Part shown: in pieces, positions 45,802 through 56,743 of the stretch
How positions within the stretch are numbered: position 1 is the stretch's first letter
How the letters are laid out: each line of letters begins with the position of its first letter
Assembly (NCBI GenBank): GCA_020746875.1
Contig: JAGTJL010000001.1
Location: forward strand, 2,790,001-2,854,000
Direction: 5' to 3'
DNA from: Rhexocercosporidium sp. MPI-PUGE-AT-0058
Lineage: Eukaryota > Ascomycota > Leotiomycetes > Helotiales
DNA length: 64,000 nt
Position numbers and translations under genes: made by a program
The notes under the pieces: model-generated
Seen by the model: the letters and a program-made list of their open reading frames with translations, nothing else
Database searches by the model: none
Told to the model about the DNA's origin: nothing

Positions 45802-46187
45802 TTAATTCGGCTGACTAAGACTCGTACATTGACCCCGCAGAGCCTCAACAGCCTCGGCTGTCAGATGGACAAGCTCCACATTAGCGTTCACCTTTGTCGA
45901 GCCTTTCCCTACAAGTCGGACACATTTCATCTTGAACGGATTTCGAACTCGACCCATACCATATGGTGGGTTCCATTGAACCGCTTCGTCGCAAAATCCT
46001 TCCTCGTCCTTTGCTCGATTGCAGCTAACCTTAGTTCTTGTAGCTTATCTATCTCAGCGATTATTATTGGCCATCTCTTCTTCTTTTCCGTGATATGCGG
46101 ACCGTCGCTGAAATAATAGTCTCTATAGAGGACTGGGCTCATCGAATAAACGCATATTGCGAGGTCTGGAAGCTTTAACATTAACAT
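45802..46187 (-). pseudogene. small hypothetical protein, one frameshift
   Basis: ATG 46187 (MLMLKLPDLAICVYSMSPVL), then DGPHITEKKKRWPIIIAEID and FNGTHHMVWVEFEIRS. At about 45935 one missing base shifts the frame, after which FKMKCVRLVGKGSTKVNANV and ELVHLTAEAVEALRGQ continue to a stop at 45802. Total about 125 residues. Unknown family; same strand as the kinase, 83 bp upstream of it. Confidence 0.4.
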
Positions 46188-46908
46188 GTTACGTGAAGAA
46201 GGAAAATAAGAGCTTACTTTGTAATTGAGTGAATTTTCAGTGACCTCCCTCCCTATAAATATTTCCTTTTAGAATAGGAAAAAAAGTCGCAGAATTCTTG
46301 GATTATATAGAGTTTTAATTAATAGACTATTCCCTCCTTTCGTGAAGAGATACATTACATATATTAGCTGCTATATATCTTGCGCGTGAGCCCGATGCCT
46401 GCTATGAAACCGGGCGAGTAGGGCGTGTCAATATATGCCTGACTGGGGCGGTGGTAGGTCGTCCAACTAATGATGCCTCGGGCCGTTCCCCGCTTTTAAT
46501 TACAAGGCAGTGAGGGGATTCGGTGACGAGAACCGTGACAGGATACGCTGGCAAAGCACCAACAGTGGAAGCTCAGAACAGCAGACACCGCGGAGGATTA
46601 ATTCACATATGATTTCCATTGGTGGAATTTCAGTGATGGCTCGAGGCTTGTACATGATGCACGGTTAAGAGCAAATGGGCAAAGTTCCTTGCCCTGCTTG
46701 CGAGAAGTGACAAACCATTAACATTCTCTGGGGCATTACGTCTTGATGGTTACCATCTAGAGCCAAGGACTAGAGTAAGCTAAACTTGTTGTTTACATCT
46801 GCTGGCTGACTTGCTTCTGGGTGCGGTTTTTGGGGAATTGAGGCGGTATCCTGTTTATTCAGTAGGTATTACTATTTTACTTACTCAACCTGAGACACCA
46901 ACCTTAAG
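46188..46908. other. AT-rich intergenic, no gene
   Basis: Includes the upstream region of the small minus-strand gene. No frame over about 60 codons and no recognisable repeat. Confidence 0.4.
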
Positions 46909-47180
46909 TCAGTCAATTCGCTTCATCGACATCTGAACAAGATGTTGGGCAAGTTGGCCACCCTCCCCAACCAGCGATAGGAAATCGGGACAGTGGATGA
47001 GATTTTCGGCCTCGGATACCGCATAAAGCATTACTAAGGATCTCAAATCGTCCACGCCATCGACAAAATCTGGTGTGTGATTATTGGAGAAGGTGTATCG
47101 CAGGAGCGCTACAATGTCTGGTCGCCGGACTGCATATTCCTGTCTGGCGATATCAGCGTAGTGGAGCTAGTTAGGGCGCG
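46909..47180 (-). pseudogene. BTB/POZ domain relic, C-terminal half
   Basis: Minus-strand frame RPDIVALLRYTFSNNHTPDF then VDGVDDLRSLVMLYAVSEAE and NLIHCPDFLSLVGEGGQLAQ, ending at 46909. This is the second half of a fungal BTB domain and its following helix, related to the relic at 34.9 kb (VDELRELVRLY). Upstream to 47345 the frame changes and is not recognisable, so start and first half are lost. Confidence 0.5.
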
Positions 47181-47660
47181 AATGCCGATGCCGCGGGAGG
47201 GACCGATCCAGCCCAGCTGAAGCCCCTTCAAGAGCACCTGCTGCCATCTTGGCCCTAGCCACTGAACCACTCGCAATGGCCACTGTCTGTCTTGTACTCC
47301 CACATCCTTTCCCGGTGGCTTGACAACGAGACCCTTCAAAGACATTGAATTCTCAGGCGATCATGACTTGCACTCTTACTCTGTTTCATCATCAGTCGAA
47401 CCTGAACTGATGTATAAGTTTATCCCGTGACTTCCTCCCCTTGAAATGCTGGCCCTTGTAAGACAGGGCATTCTAAGACTCTGTTTCTGCTTGAGCTGTT
47501 TTAGGGCTTCGAGGGTGGATGTGGAAAGGTAGAAGTCATGGCCGCGTTCGCAGCGTGCGATCTGACCGTGGTTCAGTGGTGTGGAATAGTAGAGCCAATG
47601 CTTAAACCCCTCCTAGTTTTTGCCTAGTGCTACGTCGCGGTGCTTGATCATGGACTCCAA

Positions 47661-48918
47661 CTAGAATACAACACTGAAATCGTCATCCGCTGCGTCAATC
47701 CTCTCCTCGGCCTTCGCCTCCTGATTCTGGCGCTCTTCCTCATCCGCAGACCCAAGCTGGTCGAGCGGACTTGAAGTGCGTTTCCGCTTCCTTGTTTTCC
47801 GCTTCGACTTCGCACTGTGGCCTCTGCTCCCTTGCGATGGTTCCCGCGACTCTTGCATCTCCTCAGCCGTGTTGAGAAGTTGCGCAAGTTTTCGTATGAT
47901 ATAGTAACGTCTGTCGAGTCTCCAAATTGCCTGTTTGACGATAATTCATCGGTAGCGAAGTCATCGAGGCTGAGACGAAGGACGTTGGTTGAATTATCGA
48001 AAGACCCGTCACCGGCCCGAAATGCCTTTCCAAGGTTAGCTTCAACTCCTATCCATACAGAAGATGACATACCTGGGATGTAACTCTTGCTTCTGCCTCG
48101 AGGATTTCCAGTTCCTCTCCATCTTCACGGATGTACCGAGGTCGCCAAACGGACAACGTTGCCTCCTTGGTGTTGCTGTACTTGATGTCGATACCAATGA
48201 CCACTTTGATATCCCCATTTGAGTACTGAATATAATCCCACGCAAGCTTTTTCAGATCTTTCCCATCTTGTGAATAGGACACTTCTAGAACAACGCCCGG
48301 ATACTCCGCATCTCGATGCTGGAACTGTGCATCGGGTTCGCGCCGGTGAACAACTCTTGTGCCTCCATCTGGGTTATCCTCCTTCAGGAATATTCGAGCG
48401 CACCCTCCATTGGCTATCCGAGCAGCATACTCCGCAGATGAGTCTCCGCGGTGGCTGATACCCTCGAGTTGTTTGCTGATCTCATCTGCGACAGAGGCGG
48501 TAAAGAAATCGTGGACCGGTGTCGGCATGCGAACCGAGAAAAGCATGGATATGGGATGTAGTCAAATCTTGGCTGTTAGTGACAATTATGATGGCCTTCT
48601 GGAAGAAGCAGCGTACCTGAGCTTGTTCTCAACGTGACTGAGGAGCACTGGATATTGCTTCAATTGCTCAAGAAAACGCTCGTAGTGTGTTGGCTTCAGT
48701 GGAATTGGTGTCCAGGGGTCTATCGAGCAATGGTTTTGGTGCTGTCTGAGTATCTGGAAGGCAGAAGCCACAGCAGACCTCTCGCTCCCATGGGAGAGCC
48801 GCTCTTCGGTGGTTGGAGGAGTCAATGGAAGCTGGATCTGCTTGTCCGGTGGTGTTGCTCTGTTCGACGTAAAGCTGGCAGGCTCGGTTCTTCCGTGAAT
48901 CTGTAATGGAGCGGCCAT
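47661..48918 (-). CDS. hypothetical protein, possible PD-(D/E)XK-like core
   Basis: ATG 48918 (MAAPLQIHGRTEPASFTSNR). Exon 1 encodes SAVASAFQILRQHQNHC and FLEQLKQYPVLLSHVENKL; a GTACGC intron leads to VRMPTPVHDFFTASVADEIS. The core YPGVVLEVSYSQDGKDLKKL then AWDYIQYSNGDIKVVIGIDI recalls the D...E-x-(K/S) strands of PD-(D/E)XK nuclease-like proteins, only as a tentative guess. A GTATGT intron joins to AFRAGDGSFDNSTNVLRLSL. Near 47878 one missing base shifts to LLNTAEEMQESREPSQGSRG and a Lys/Arg-rich then acidic tail (AADDDFSVVF) at 47661. A second frame change is likely at 48545. Otherwise conserved-looking. Confidence 0.5.
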
Positions 48919-49895
48919 TTCCACAAGTGATGTACGACGATAAACAGTGGATGTGATACAATATGCAGGTTGCCGGACTCAAATGGTTGCCTAATCAACC
49001 AAACTCGCCACTCCTGAAGCGGAATTTTTATCTTCCAGCGCTCATGACACGTGATTGCAGCCTTGCGTCAGCCACAGCAACATTTTGGACGCCAGAAATC
49101 GTAATCTAAGGGAGTTGAACTCAGTCTAGACGGAGAAAAACGGAGAAATTGAAGTTGTTGGAAGCAGCTCATCAGCCAACTGTACGTATCTTGTAGGCTC
49201 CCTCTCTTGTTGTTTGGTGTTGGGTTCTGCCCCTCCAAGATACGCGAAAAATTAAGTTCGCATGATAGCTACGCCAGCCATGCTTGTGCACACCGTATAC
49301 GGTGCCGTTAATCTGGTTGGGACGGTACCGTGGGCGTTACTATGAAGAGCACGATACTGTAAGTTGAACGGTACCGTACATGGCTGTGAGAAGTGCCTCG
49401 GGGAGATGAAAACCATCAATATCCTGCAGGGCATTGCTTCATTTCCCAAACAAAGAAATTACAGGCGACCAGAGAGGTAGCTGGCACTTCCACTCTGCTC
49501 AATATCTACCTACTGATTCCCCACAAGGATAATCACGAGTGGGAAAGTAGATCATCCCCTTCTTGTTTTTGATGGTTGCGATCTCGGTAATCCTACCCAA
49601 CACCCTCCACTTAAAAGGTGAGTGCAACTCAGATGACGCATAGCCATCTAGACAATGAGGGTAACCCTCCGCTTGAAGTCACTTAGACGATGCATAACCG
49701 TCTAGACATTGAGGGCCTTGACCCAGATGATGAGGGTCGTCTGGAGGATAGTAGGTTCACATGTGGCTCTAGTCGCCTTGGCGTTGAAAGGACCAATTCA
49801 GGCTCCTCCATGTCGGACTATAAGTTCACAGTCGTAGCCACCAGTGCAGCACCCGTCACAGCTGACAGCGTTAAACATTAAGCGTGAAGACTCTT

Positions 49896-50260
49896 ATGGA
49901 TACTACAAAGGGTAAACTTGACGGCGAGCGGCGGAGAAGAAAGAGAGAGAATGAGGGAATAAATGGGAGGAAGGACACATTGGTTAAGAAAGCCTTTAAA
50001 TTGGGGGAATTCGATGGTGTCGACGTAGCCTAGATCATCTGTAAGTGTGGCCGATATACTACGTACAGATCCAAGAATTATATATCATGGCAGCCGTCGT
50101 TCGCAGAGATAGTAAGTGGAGTGGTTGCTTGTCTGAGATACACGGCAATGTTGATACGTTTTAGCAAAATACCTATCCACTTCCTAAAAACATACTACCC
50201 GAAGACATGGAGAATCGCCGTTCCAGACAAGCGGGAGAGTGCCCGCAGAAGATCAACTAA
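49896..50260 (+). pseudogene. short MADS-domain-like gene (copy 3, one stop)
   Basis: ATG 49896, MDTTKGKLDGERRRRKREN then EGINGRKDTLVKKAFKLGEF and DGVDVA, TAG at 50031-50033, IICKCGRYTTYRSKN, PSFAEI. Exon 1 is 216 nt exactly as in copy 2. Intron 50112-50164 (GTAAGT...GTTTTAG) sits at the same phase-0 site; exon 2 encodes QNTYPLPKNILPEDMENRRS. The stop replaces the Leu of VAL(I)I and would need a TTG to TAG change, not the RIP type. Otherwise structure and splice sites are intact. Confidence 0.65.
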
Positions 50261-50526
50261 GAATTAGCTAGACTCTCTCTAGAGGATCGGTTCGAGACAT
50301 GATAGTGGAGGTGCCGGTGGTGGATGTGGACGAGAATTTTCTGAATGGCGTTTGCCAGTGGCTATTGACGCTAAACCAGCTGACTCATTTTCATGGGCTG
50401 AAAGCACGTGATTTGACAAACTCGCGCCCAAGTGGGGCTCGGATCGAAGGTTATGAACCGCCAGCCCGCTCGATGTCGCCGATTCTCGTAATTACCATCA
50501 CTATCCGCATCGAAACGATTGACGTG

Positions 50527-51867
50527 ATGGCAGAACCGATAAGCCTGGCTTCTGGACTACTGGCATTAGCTGGCTTCGCCTTCCAAGCTAGCATCACACT
50601 CTACCAAACGGTCCAGAGTTTCAAATTCCATCCCAAACAGTTACGCGATCTCAAAGAAGAGCTGGAGGCCTTGAGCGGGGTTCTGGGCTCGCTCACCGAG
50701 ACAGTCAGTGCTACTACCGACGTGGACCTTTCTGCTCTCGATCTTCCCTTGCTACGATGCGGCAATGCGTGCAAAGAGTTCGGGCAAGAAATCATGAGTT
50801 GTTCGTCCCGGTCCGGGACGAACAGGACGAGCTTTCGAGACTGGGCGAAGTTAAGGTACATGTGAGACAACATCGATGGTTTCAGGCAACTACTGGCTGG
50901 ATACAAGTCTACTATTATCATCGCGCTCACAGACGCAAATCTGTAAGCCTATGTGTATCCTGCTCAATGGAGTAGTTCTAAATTTCTCTAGTCGCAAATC
51001 CTCCACTTCCGCCGAAAGTCTCGGAATCTATCAAGACTTGTTGAAGTCCGCCACTGATGACCTCGAGGCTCACCTGCAAAACATCGACGAGAAACTCGAG
51101 ACTAAATTCTCCCGCACCGTGGCAGAGGACCCCGCTGATTTGGCGGAATTACGACTCATAAGAGAGGAACGGATGAGCGCTCAGAAGTGTCTTCAAATTT
51201 GTGCCCAGCTGTCCGACCACATTGATCAGATCCAGCTCGGACACGAGGAGCCTCCTACCTTACCCGAGAGATTTACTATCGTGGGCCTGCAGGAATGCAA
51301 GAATAGTCTTAGTATTATGACTGCGACGTTGGAGGGTTATATGAAATCTCGAATCCATCAATTGGTCACAAAGTCGAAGACAGCACTAATATCTGAGGAA
51401 GATCTTGCAGATCTGTTAAGACTGCAAGAGGAGTGGGAGACCACTTGCCAAAGCAGAGAAATCTACTCCAAACAGAAATACACCTGAAGGAAAATATCAG
51501 CGTTATTGATAACTATGCTACAGGCGACGCCGTATAATTCATGGTATCAACTGACGGCAATATCCTCCGCGGGACAAACCGAGGGCTTGGGTGGAGAACA
51601 AGGCAGGTCGGAGGCTACCTCAGTGATCTCTCGGTTCAGCAGTTATCACGGGATATGTCAAGTATCCGTTTGGAGCATGGTGGAAACGAGGGCAGTCCGT
51701 CAGGCAATACCATGCCTGTTCCTAACGACGGCGTAGAAGGCACGAAAAATTCAGAATTCAAGAAGCGGTGGGGACCTGGATTGAGGCTTACACCCAAGAG
51801 CACGGCGGACATAAGCATACCTTCTGAGCTGTCAGCAGCGGGCAAGCTCAGCGGTACACCGAAATGA
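50527..51867 (+). pseudogene. Fungal_N (STAND N-terminal) domain protein, copy A
   Basis: ATG 50527 (MAEPISLASGLLALAGFAFQ), then LRDLKEELEALSGVLGSLTE, LDLPLLRCGNACKEFGQEIM and SFRDWAKLRYM: the Fungal_N domain (PF17111) found at the N-terminus of NACHT/STAND proteins and as solo proteins. TGA 50863-50865 interrupts RYM-DNIDGF. A GTAAGC...CTCTAG intron leads to RKSSTSAESLGIYQDLLKSA, EERMSQKCLQ-type helices and SKTALISEEDLADLLRLQEE. A one-base frame change at about 51480 and TAA 51535-51537 precede FMVSTDGNILRGTNRGLGWR and a C-terminal tail to 51867. No NTPase domain follows. In relatives such domains are linked to non-self recognition and cell death. Confidence 0.65.
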
Positions 51868-52395
51868 CAACGGGGCAGGGTGGCGGTCGATTGATTTCTC
51901 CCACTTTGGGGTTCTCTTACTAGTAGTACATGTATTTCTTGATGTGGTTCCCAGGACCGAGTCTTCTGCTAACAAGAATCCGACCTCGAGACCAAACCTA
52001 CGTGTCCTAGCTTAACGAAGCCACAATAGCTAGAAAGGAGGTTCTAGAGTGACATGTTTTAAAATGAATTGCCTAGTTGAGTATACAGGAACGGGAGTTA
52101 GAGTAGTAGGGAATAAAGCTTGACATTTGGAGACTCGCTTTTAATATTTCCCCGCCTATAACCTCTGTGAAGTAGATGGCGACCTATGGATGGCGGAGGC
52201 GGCTCTATGGTCCATGACTGGCGGTTGTAGGTAGTGACTCCTCAGATCTGCAGAATTGATTGGTCTGCTTGTTTGGCCGCGAATTACCGGGCGCTTAAGA
52301 GCTGACTCGCCGGAACGGTGAGCGCATGCTGTACCTTTCAACATCCGTCAGCCATCTCAACGTCGTTGTGCCTTGAATGTAAGCTTGATTTAAGA

Positions 52396-53641
52396 ATGGC
52401 AGATCCACTGAGCGCTGCTTCGGGAATCTTGACTTTAACGATTTTTGCCTTTAAGCTAGTTAAGTGCTGTATAAGACTGTCGCAAGCTTTAACACAACAA
52501 AGGACGATACGAGAGCTCAAAGAAGAGTTGGAAGCCCTGGCCGGAGCATTAGAGGCGCTGTAGGAGACGGTTACTAACGCGAATGTTGACCTGACGATAC
52601 TACGACTCCCCCTCCAACGATGTGGCAAGGCTTGTGAGGACTTTGAAGCGCTGATTGTTAAATGCACAGCGCATTCCGGTGGATTTAAGACAAGTTTTCG
52701 TGACTGGGCAAAGCTGAAGTATATCGGGGATGACATCGTTGGATTTAAGAACATAATAGCGGGTTATAAATCCACGATTATGATTGCGCTCGGCGATGCG
52801 AACATGTAAGTTTAGTACCATTTACTAGGGGATTTCTTAGGTCAACTAACGCATCCCACAGGCGCACGTCTGCTGTGACCATAAGCGTCCTCAAAGAATA
52901 CAAGGACTTGATTACGAATACGACTATTGACTTGGAAGAGCACCTCCAGGAAATTAACGACAGACTACGGACCTTTGTTCCATAGGGTTCGACACTCTCT
53001 GTTGAGAGTGCGGTAGAGAAGTGGCAAATACAAGAGGAGAGAGACAGCACTTAAGAATGCCTGAAGATCTGCGCCCAGGTCTCTTCACACATAGATCAAC
53101 TTCAGCCAACCGTCTTCGAAAACATCTCAACATTGCCAGGTGCTTATCAGATGCCTACTGCGAAGCTTGACGGCCATACTTGGCGAGACTCTTCACCGCT
53201 GACACGTTCAAGACCTGTAGAGCAAAACTTTCTGACACAACTACTAAACTCGAAGATCATCTCCAGGACATTGATAGGCGATTACGAAACCTCGCTATGC
53301 CGGGAGCTCGAGGCTCTGACGTGTAGGAGTCTGAGCAGGAAAAGATAAAAGAAGAACTCGACAGTATTAAGTAGTGCCTAGCCATCTGCGCCTAAGTATT
53401 TACGCAAGCGGACAAAGAGCGCGTGAATGTCTTCGAGGATATTTTCACGGCTGATGATGGTCATTAGGTGTTAGTCTCAACGATTGGGGACTTGATTTCC
53501 GCCAGGCGTGTCACTGCTGGAGTTAGATCCCGGCAGTGGCTAGGTCAGATGTCCGATGAAACTCTACAGCAGCTCTCGCACAGTCACGGTAGTGTGGCTG
53601 CGACGAGGCCGGAAGAGTCGCAGGCCGAACCAAGTGATTAG
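52396..53641 (+). pseudogene. Fungal_N domain protein, copy B
   Basis: ATG 52396 (MADPLSAASGILTLTIFAFK), then ELKEELEALAGALEAL, TAG, VDLTILRLPLQRCGKACEDF, SFRDWAKLKYIGDDIVGFKN. Same exon structure as copy A: GTAAGT intron after LGDANM, then SAVTISVLKEYKDLITNTTI. Further stops follow, with ECLKICAQVSSHIDQLQP, a repeated second unit of the same helical region, and a tail ending PEESQAEPSD at 53641. More decayed than copy A. The tandem arrangement indicates local duplication. Confidence 0.6.
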
Positions 53642-54124
53642 TTTGAGGGGCGGTATGGAGCGGGACTTGTACTTAATTTAGCTGTCGCGAAAGAGTAGTA
53701 GAGATGGATTGACTAAGGAGGGAATTATTCCCGGACGGTCCTTACCATAAAGCGCTTTTAAGAAGTAGAGAATGTAGGCCCTCCATACCCCGGAAGTCAA
53801 AGTGGCGATCAACTTCTTCCTTCGCCTATCTACCCCCTTTCTTCTTTCTCTCGTCCTCAGATAAGAGGGAAGCTTGTAGTGTCGCCAGTTAGATTTATTA
53901 CATGTGATGTTGCGTTCAATCCTTGCCCTAGCTGCAATCACACCTCTCGTCGTTGTGCCCTCGTCTAATCAATTAATCACATGCAATCGCTCCTCTTTGG
54001 GAGCCAATTCGAGCTTTGGTATTGCTAGCTAGAAATTTGGCCTTAGCTCCTCTTCAGCACTGCAAGCCCTGCCAACAATTCGTGTGTCAGGGTCACTTGC
54101 ACATCTTTCGGCTACGTTAGTGGC
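53642..54124. other. intergenic between Fungal_N relics
   Basis: Short unsupported frames on both strands, including a minus-strand one at 53678-53941. No feature recognised. Confidence 0.35.
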
Positions 54125-54421
54125 TTGCGTCTTCAGGGGGAGAAGTGCAACGAGTTGCCGGCCAATATCTTCGACAACGTATCAGCTGGGGAAGCATCCC
54201 GTCAAGTAATCGTATCAACAACTGGGGTTCGCATATCAGCTACGACGGTCACAACTAGAGCTGGAGCAATGCAATGTCTCGGGCGGCTTTCCGATGTCAG
54301 TATATCCCAGATCTCACGAGACCATACGGCTGCAAGCATATCTCAGCAGGAGGCTGAAGGAGGTCGGGGTCAGGCGGTAGTCAAGCTCGAAGGCACTTTT
54401 GGTGCAGGAAAGACGCTCTAG
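54125..54421 (+). pseudogene. Fungal_N family C-terminal fragment, copy C
   Basis: Frame with LPANIFDNVSAGEASRQVIV then LGRLSDVSISQISRDHTAAS matches the C-terminal region of the Fungal_N family (VIVST...RLSD...ISRD), also seen at the end of copies A and B. Ends in GTFGAGKTL at 54421. Front part absent. Confidence 0.45.
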
Positions 54422-55575
54422 CGGTTGCGGAGGAACGAGTTCTGCGTAAATTCAAGGCATTTTAAATCGTAGAACTTGCTGGAGGCAAGGGTAGCATTGT
54501 TGGTCGGTCATTATAGCTGTGGTCAAGGCACTCGTACTTGTTATTGCTGGAGGAAGGAATCTGGTTGTTCATTCGTAACTATGTCCTAGGCCGCTTGCCA
54601 CCACTCCACTCGCCTTCTGACCTTTCAGTCCCATAACTTTCCCAACCCCTTGTTGAGCTGCGTACACTCTCTCTCGATCCTGTAACAGCCTCTTTAAGGT
54701 ACTATTACCTATACGGCCAATCCATTGCATCGCTCCAGCTTCAACTGTGACTCTTCCTGCCGAAAGAACGTGGTCTTCCTGTACTTAGCTTCCTGAGCTC
54801 TCCTTTTTTCCTTGTGATTAATCAAATTTATGAGTCTTAGACCTTGTTCGAGCTCTTCCCTTAATAGTTTCGGCTGTGTTCAGCTGTTGAAGGTAATGAC
54901 GTGGAGCCAGTATAGCAATCCCGGTGCAAGCCATTAAAGCTTTTGCTCCTCTCCTAGCCGTACGTATGGCACCTTCCGGCGCCTAAGCTCCTTGGGTTGA
55001 GTTACCCTACAGAGCTAGCAAGCTGCCTCCGTCTTGTGCACACGAATCGGATTTCTGCCATGCTTCCACATCATGAACGAACGTTGTGCACGATGCTGTA
55101 CATATAGTAGGACTCACGCCACTCTCTCGGCTCTATGACTACTGCTGCTGTGCTAGATCGAACAAAGATGGGACGATCGACTCATGTTTTGACAAAGTGG
55201 GAAAGCGGATAGGTTGCGGCCGGGCAAACCAGCGGGGTCTTAAAGGAGTGTATCTGTCTGCAATGCTCGATCAATAGGGCCTTCTCTGATCAGGCGATTC
55301 GGCATCGTGAGATCACTTATATACCCTTACTCAAGAGCTTTGCCTTTCAGAATAACTATGTCACCGGAATTCTCCGTCGTCTTCGTCCTCGGTAAGTTCC
55401 TTTTATGGTCCCTTGCTGGGTATATTAGGTCTCAAGATTCCAACTCTCACGGGTCCCCTTAGAGCGGGCAAAAGTATTCGGAGCGCTTTTCTCACAAGGA
55501 ATTTTCCCGTGTAACACATCTCGGTCGGCAATCTCCTACGGCGCATCAAGAAAGAGTCTAAAACCTGAAAACAGA
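54422..55575. other. no supported gene
   Basis: A possible tiny two-exon frame starts at about 55346 (MSPEFSVVFVLG, GTAAGT intron, LKIPTLTGPLRAGKSIRSAF) but has no domain. The rest shows only short frames. Confidence 0.3.
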
Positions 55576-56114
55576 ATGCTACGCAACGTCACTATGACGA
55601 CTAATTTTATTTTGAATTATGTCGTTAACCTTTTGAATAACGTCGGGAGTAAAGAGGAGCTTCCAGAACGAGGTTCAGAGCTACAAGAGGAGCTAATGGG
55701 CTTCTATCAAGTCCTCGAAAGCTTCGATGCTATGCTTGATGGAATCCCTGACGTTCAGGCGTATTTTGTCAATTGCTGCGACTTCTGTATACAGCTACAC
55801 ACAGAGGATGACTGGAAATCAGACGAGGTCAAGGCGAGAATCCCTACCGCCATCCATATCCTCAGAATATGTAGAATGGCTCTATTCATTGAATTCTTCT
55901 GGAGGATGTTGTAAGCATACTTTGCCCTAATTTTATAACCAAACTGACTCCGCGATTAAGGCATAACACTGTTGCTACCCCCAAGATTTCACTTGGTTTC
56001 ACGCAAGCAATCCAAAGCATACTGGCAGCCTTGATAACATCAACAAATTCGAGAAAGCGGATATTCCTATCCAATAACCTACCCGCTCACTCATTTCTTA
56101 TTATAAAGAAATGA
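55576..56114 (+). CDS. hypothetical helical protein, probably 5' part of RING gene
   Basis: ATG 55576 (MLRNVTMTTNFILNYVVNLL), then SELQEELMGFYQVLESFDAM and IPTAIHILRICRMALFIEFF. A GTAAGC intron (from about 55911, ending GATTAAG) joins in frame to HNTVATPKISLGFTQAIQSI and a stop TGA at 56112-56114. That stop overlaps the next ATG (56111-56113) in a different frame. Such an overlap is odd in a fungus, so this may be the N-terminal half of one gene with the RING protein, split by a single-base frameshift. Confidence 0.5.
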
Positions 56115-56743
56115 CGAGTTATAATTTTAGCCTCAAAACTATGGACGAAATCACTGCGAGCGAAGAGTCCCAGATGATTATTTGTTCACCCGAAGAAGTC
56201 TTTTCAGCGACGGATCTTCACATATTTGAACAACACATCAAGGAAATCGTAATTCGTCGCAAGTCTGCGATAACCTCCGGGGCTCAGCCCATTGAGTTTA
56301 CACTCAGACTTACGGTATTTCTTAAAGAACTTTCGGCTCAAGAGAATTCCGTTATACAGCTAGAACGCTTATTCATTTTTACGGATATGGAGCTTCTAAA
56401 ACCTGATTCGGTATTCTCTCTTTTCGGGGTTTATCTCACCAATGGTACGAGTACCTCCTCGCACCTGACATCGCTATCGGGATTACTAATTAAAGCAGAT
56501 CCCACCGTAAAGGACTTGGCAGGCTCATTGTCTTTGCCTATCACGGTAGTGGACGGAAGCGAAATCATCGAACGGATAGAGAATAATGATATATCAGAAT
56601 GTGCGATATGTTTACGGGAGCCGGCTGCAGGGGAAAAGATTTCGGTGCTTTTCTGCAAACACTGGTTCCACCAGGAGTGCATTTCTTCGTGGTTTCAGAT
56701 TCAGATGAATAAACATTGTCCGCTGTGTAGGAGGAATAGTTAA
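56111..56743 (+). CDS. RING-H2 finger protein, probable E3 ubiquitin ligase
   Basis: Single frame of 210 residues from ATG 56111 (MTSYNFSLKTMDEITASEES) to 56743. The N-terminal part contains EQHIKEIVIRRKSAITSGAQ; the C-terminus is a complete RING-H2: CAICLREPAAGEKISVLFCK then HWFHQECISSWF and CPLCRRNS. The eight ligands C-x2-C, C-x1-H, H-x2-C, C-x2-C are all present, as is the Pro before the last Cys pair and a Trp after the fourth ligand pair. Function: E2 binding and ubiquitin transfer. The bare start directly overlapping the previous stop suggests the true N-terminus lies upstream. Confidence 0.75.
   Translation: MTSYNFSLKTMDEITASEESQMIICSPEEVFSATDLHIFEQHIKEIVIRRKSAITSGAQPIEFTLRLTVFLKELSAQENSVIQLERLFIFTDMELLKPDSVFSLFGVYLTNGTSTSSHLTSLSGLLIKADPTVKDLAGSLSLPITVVDGSEIIERIENNDISECAICLREPAAGEKISVLFCKHWFHQECISSWFQIQMNKHCPLCRRNS

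Noticed and set aside
54395..54421. P-loop-like GTFGAGKT at the end of a Fungal_N fragment
   Set aside because: Tempting as the start of a NACHT domain, but a stop follows at once and no Walker B or downstream NTPase sequence is found.
55346..55516. RAGKS in a small two-exon frame
   Set aside because: Resembles a P-loop only by chance; too short and no supporting motif.
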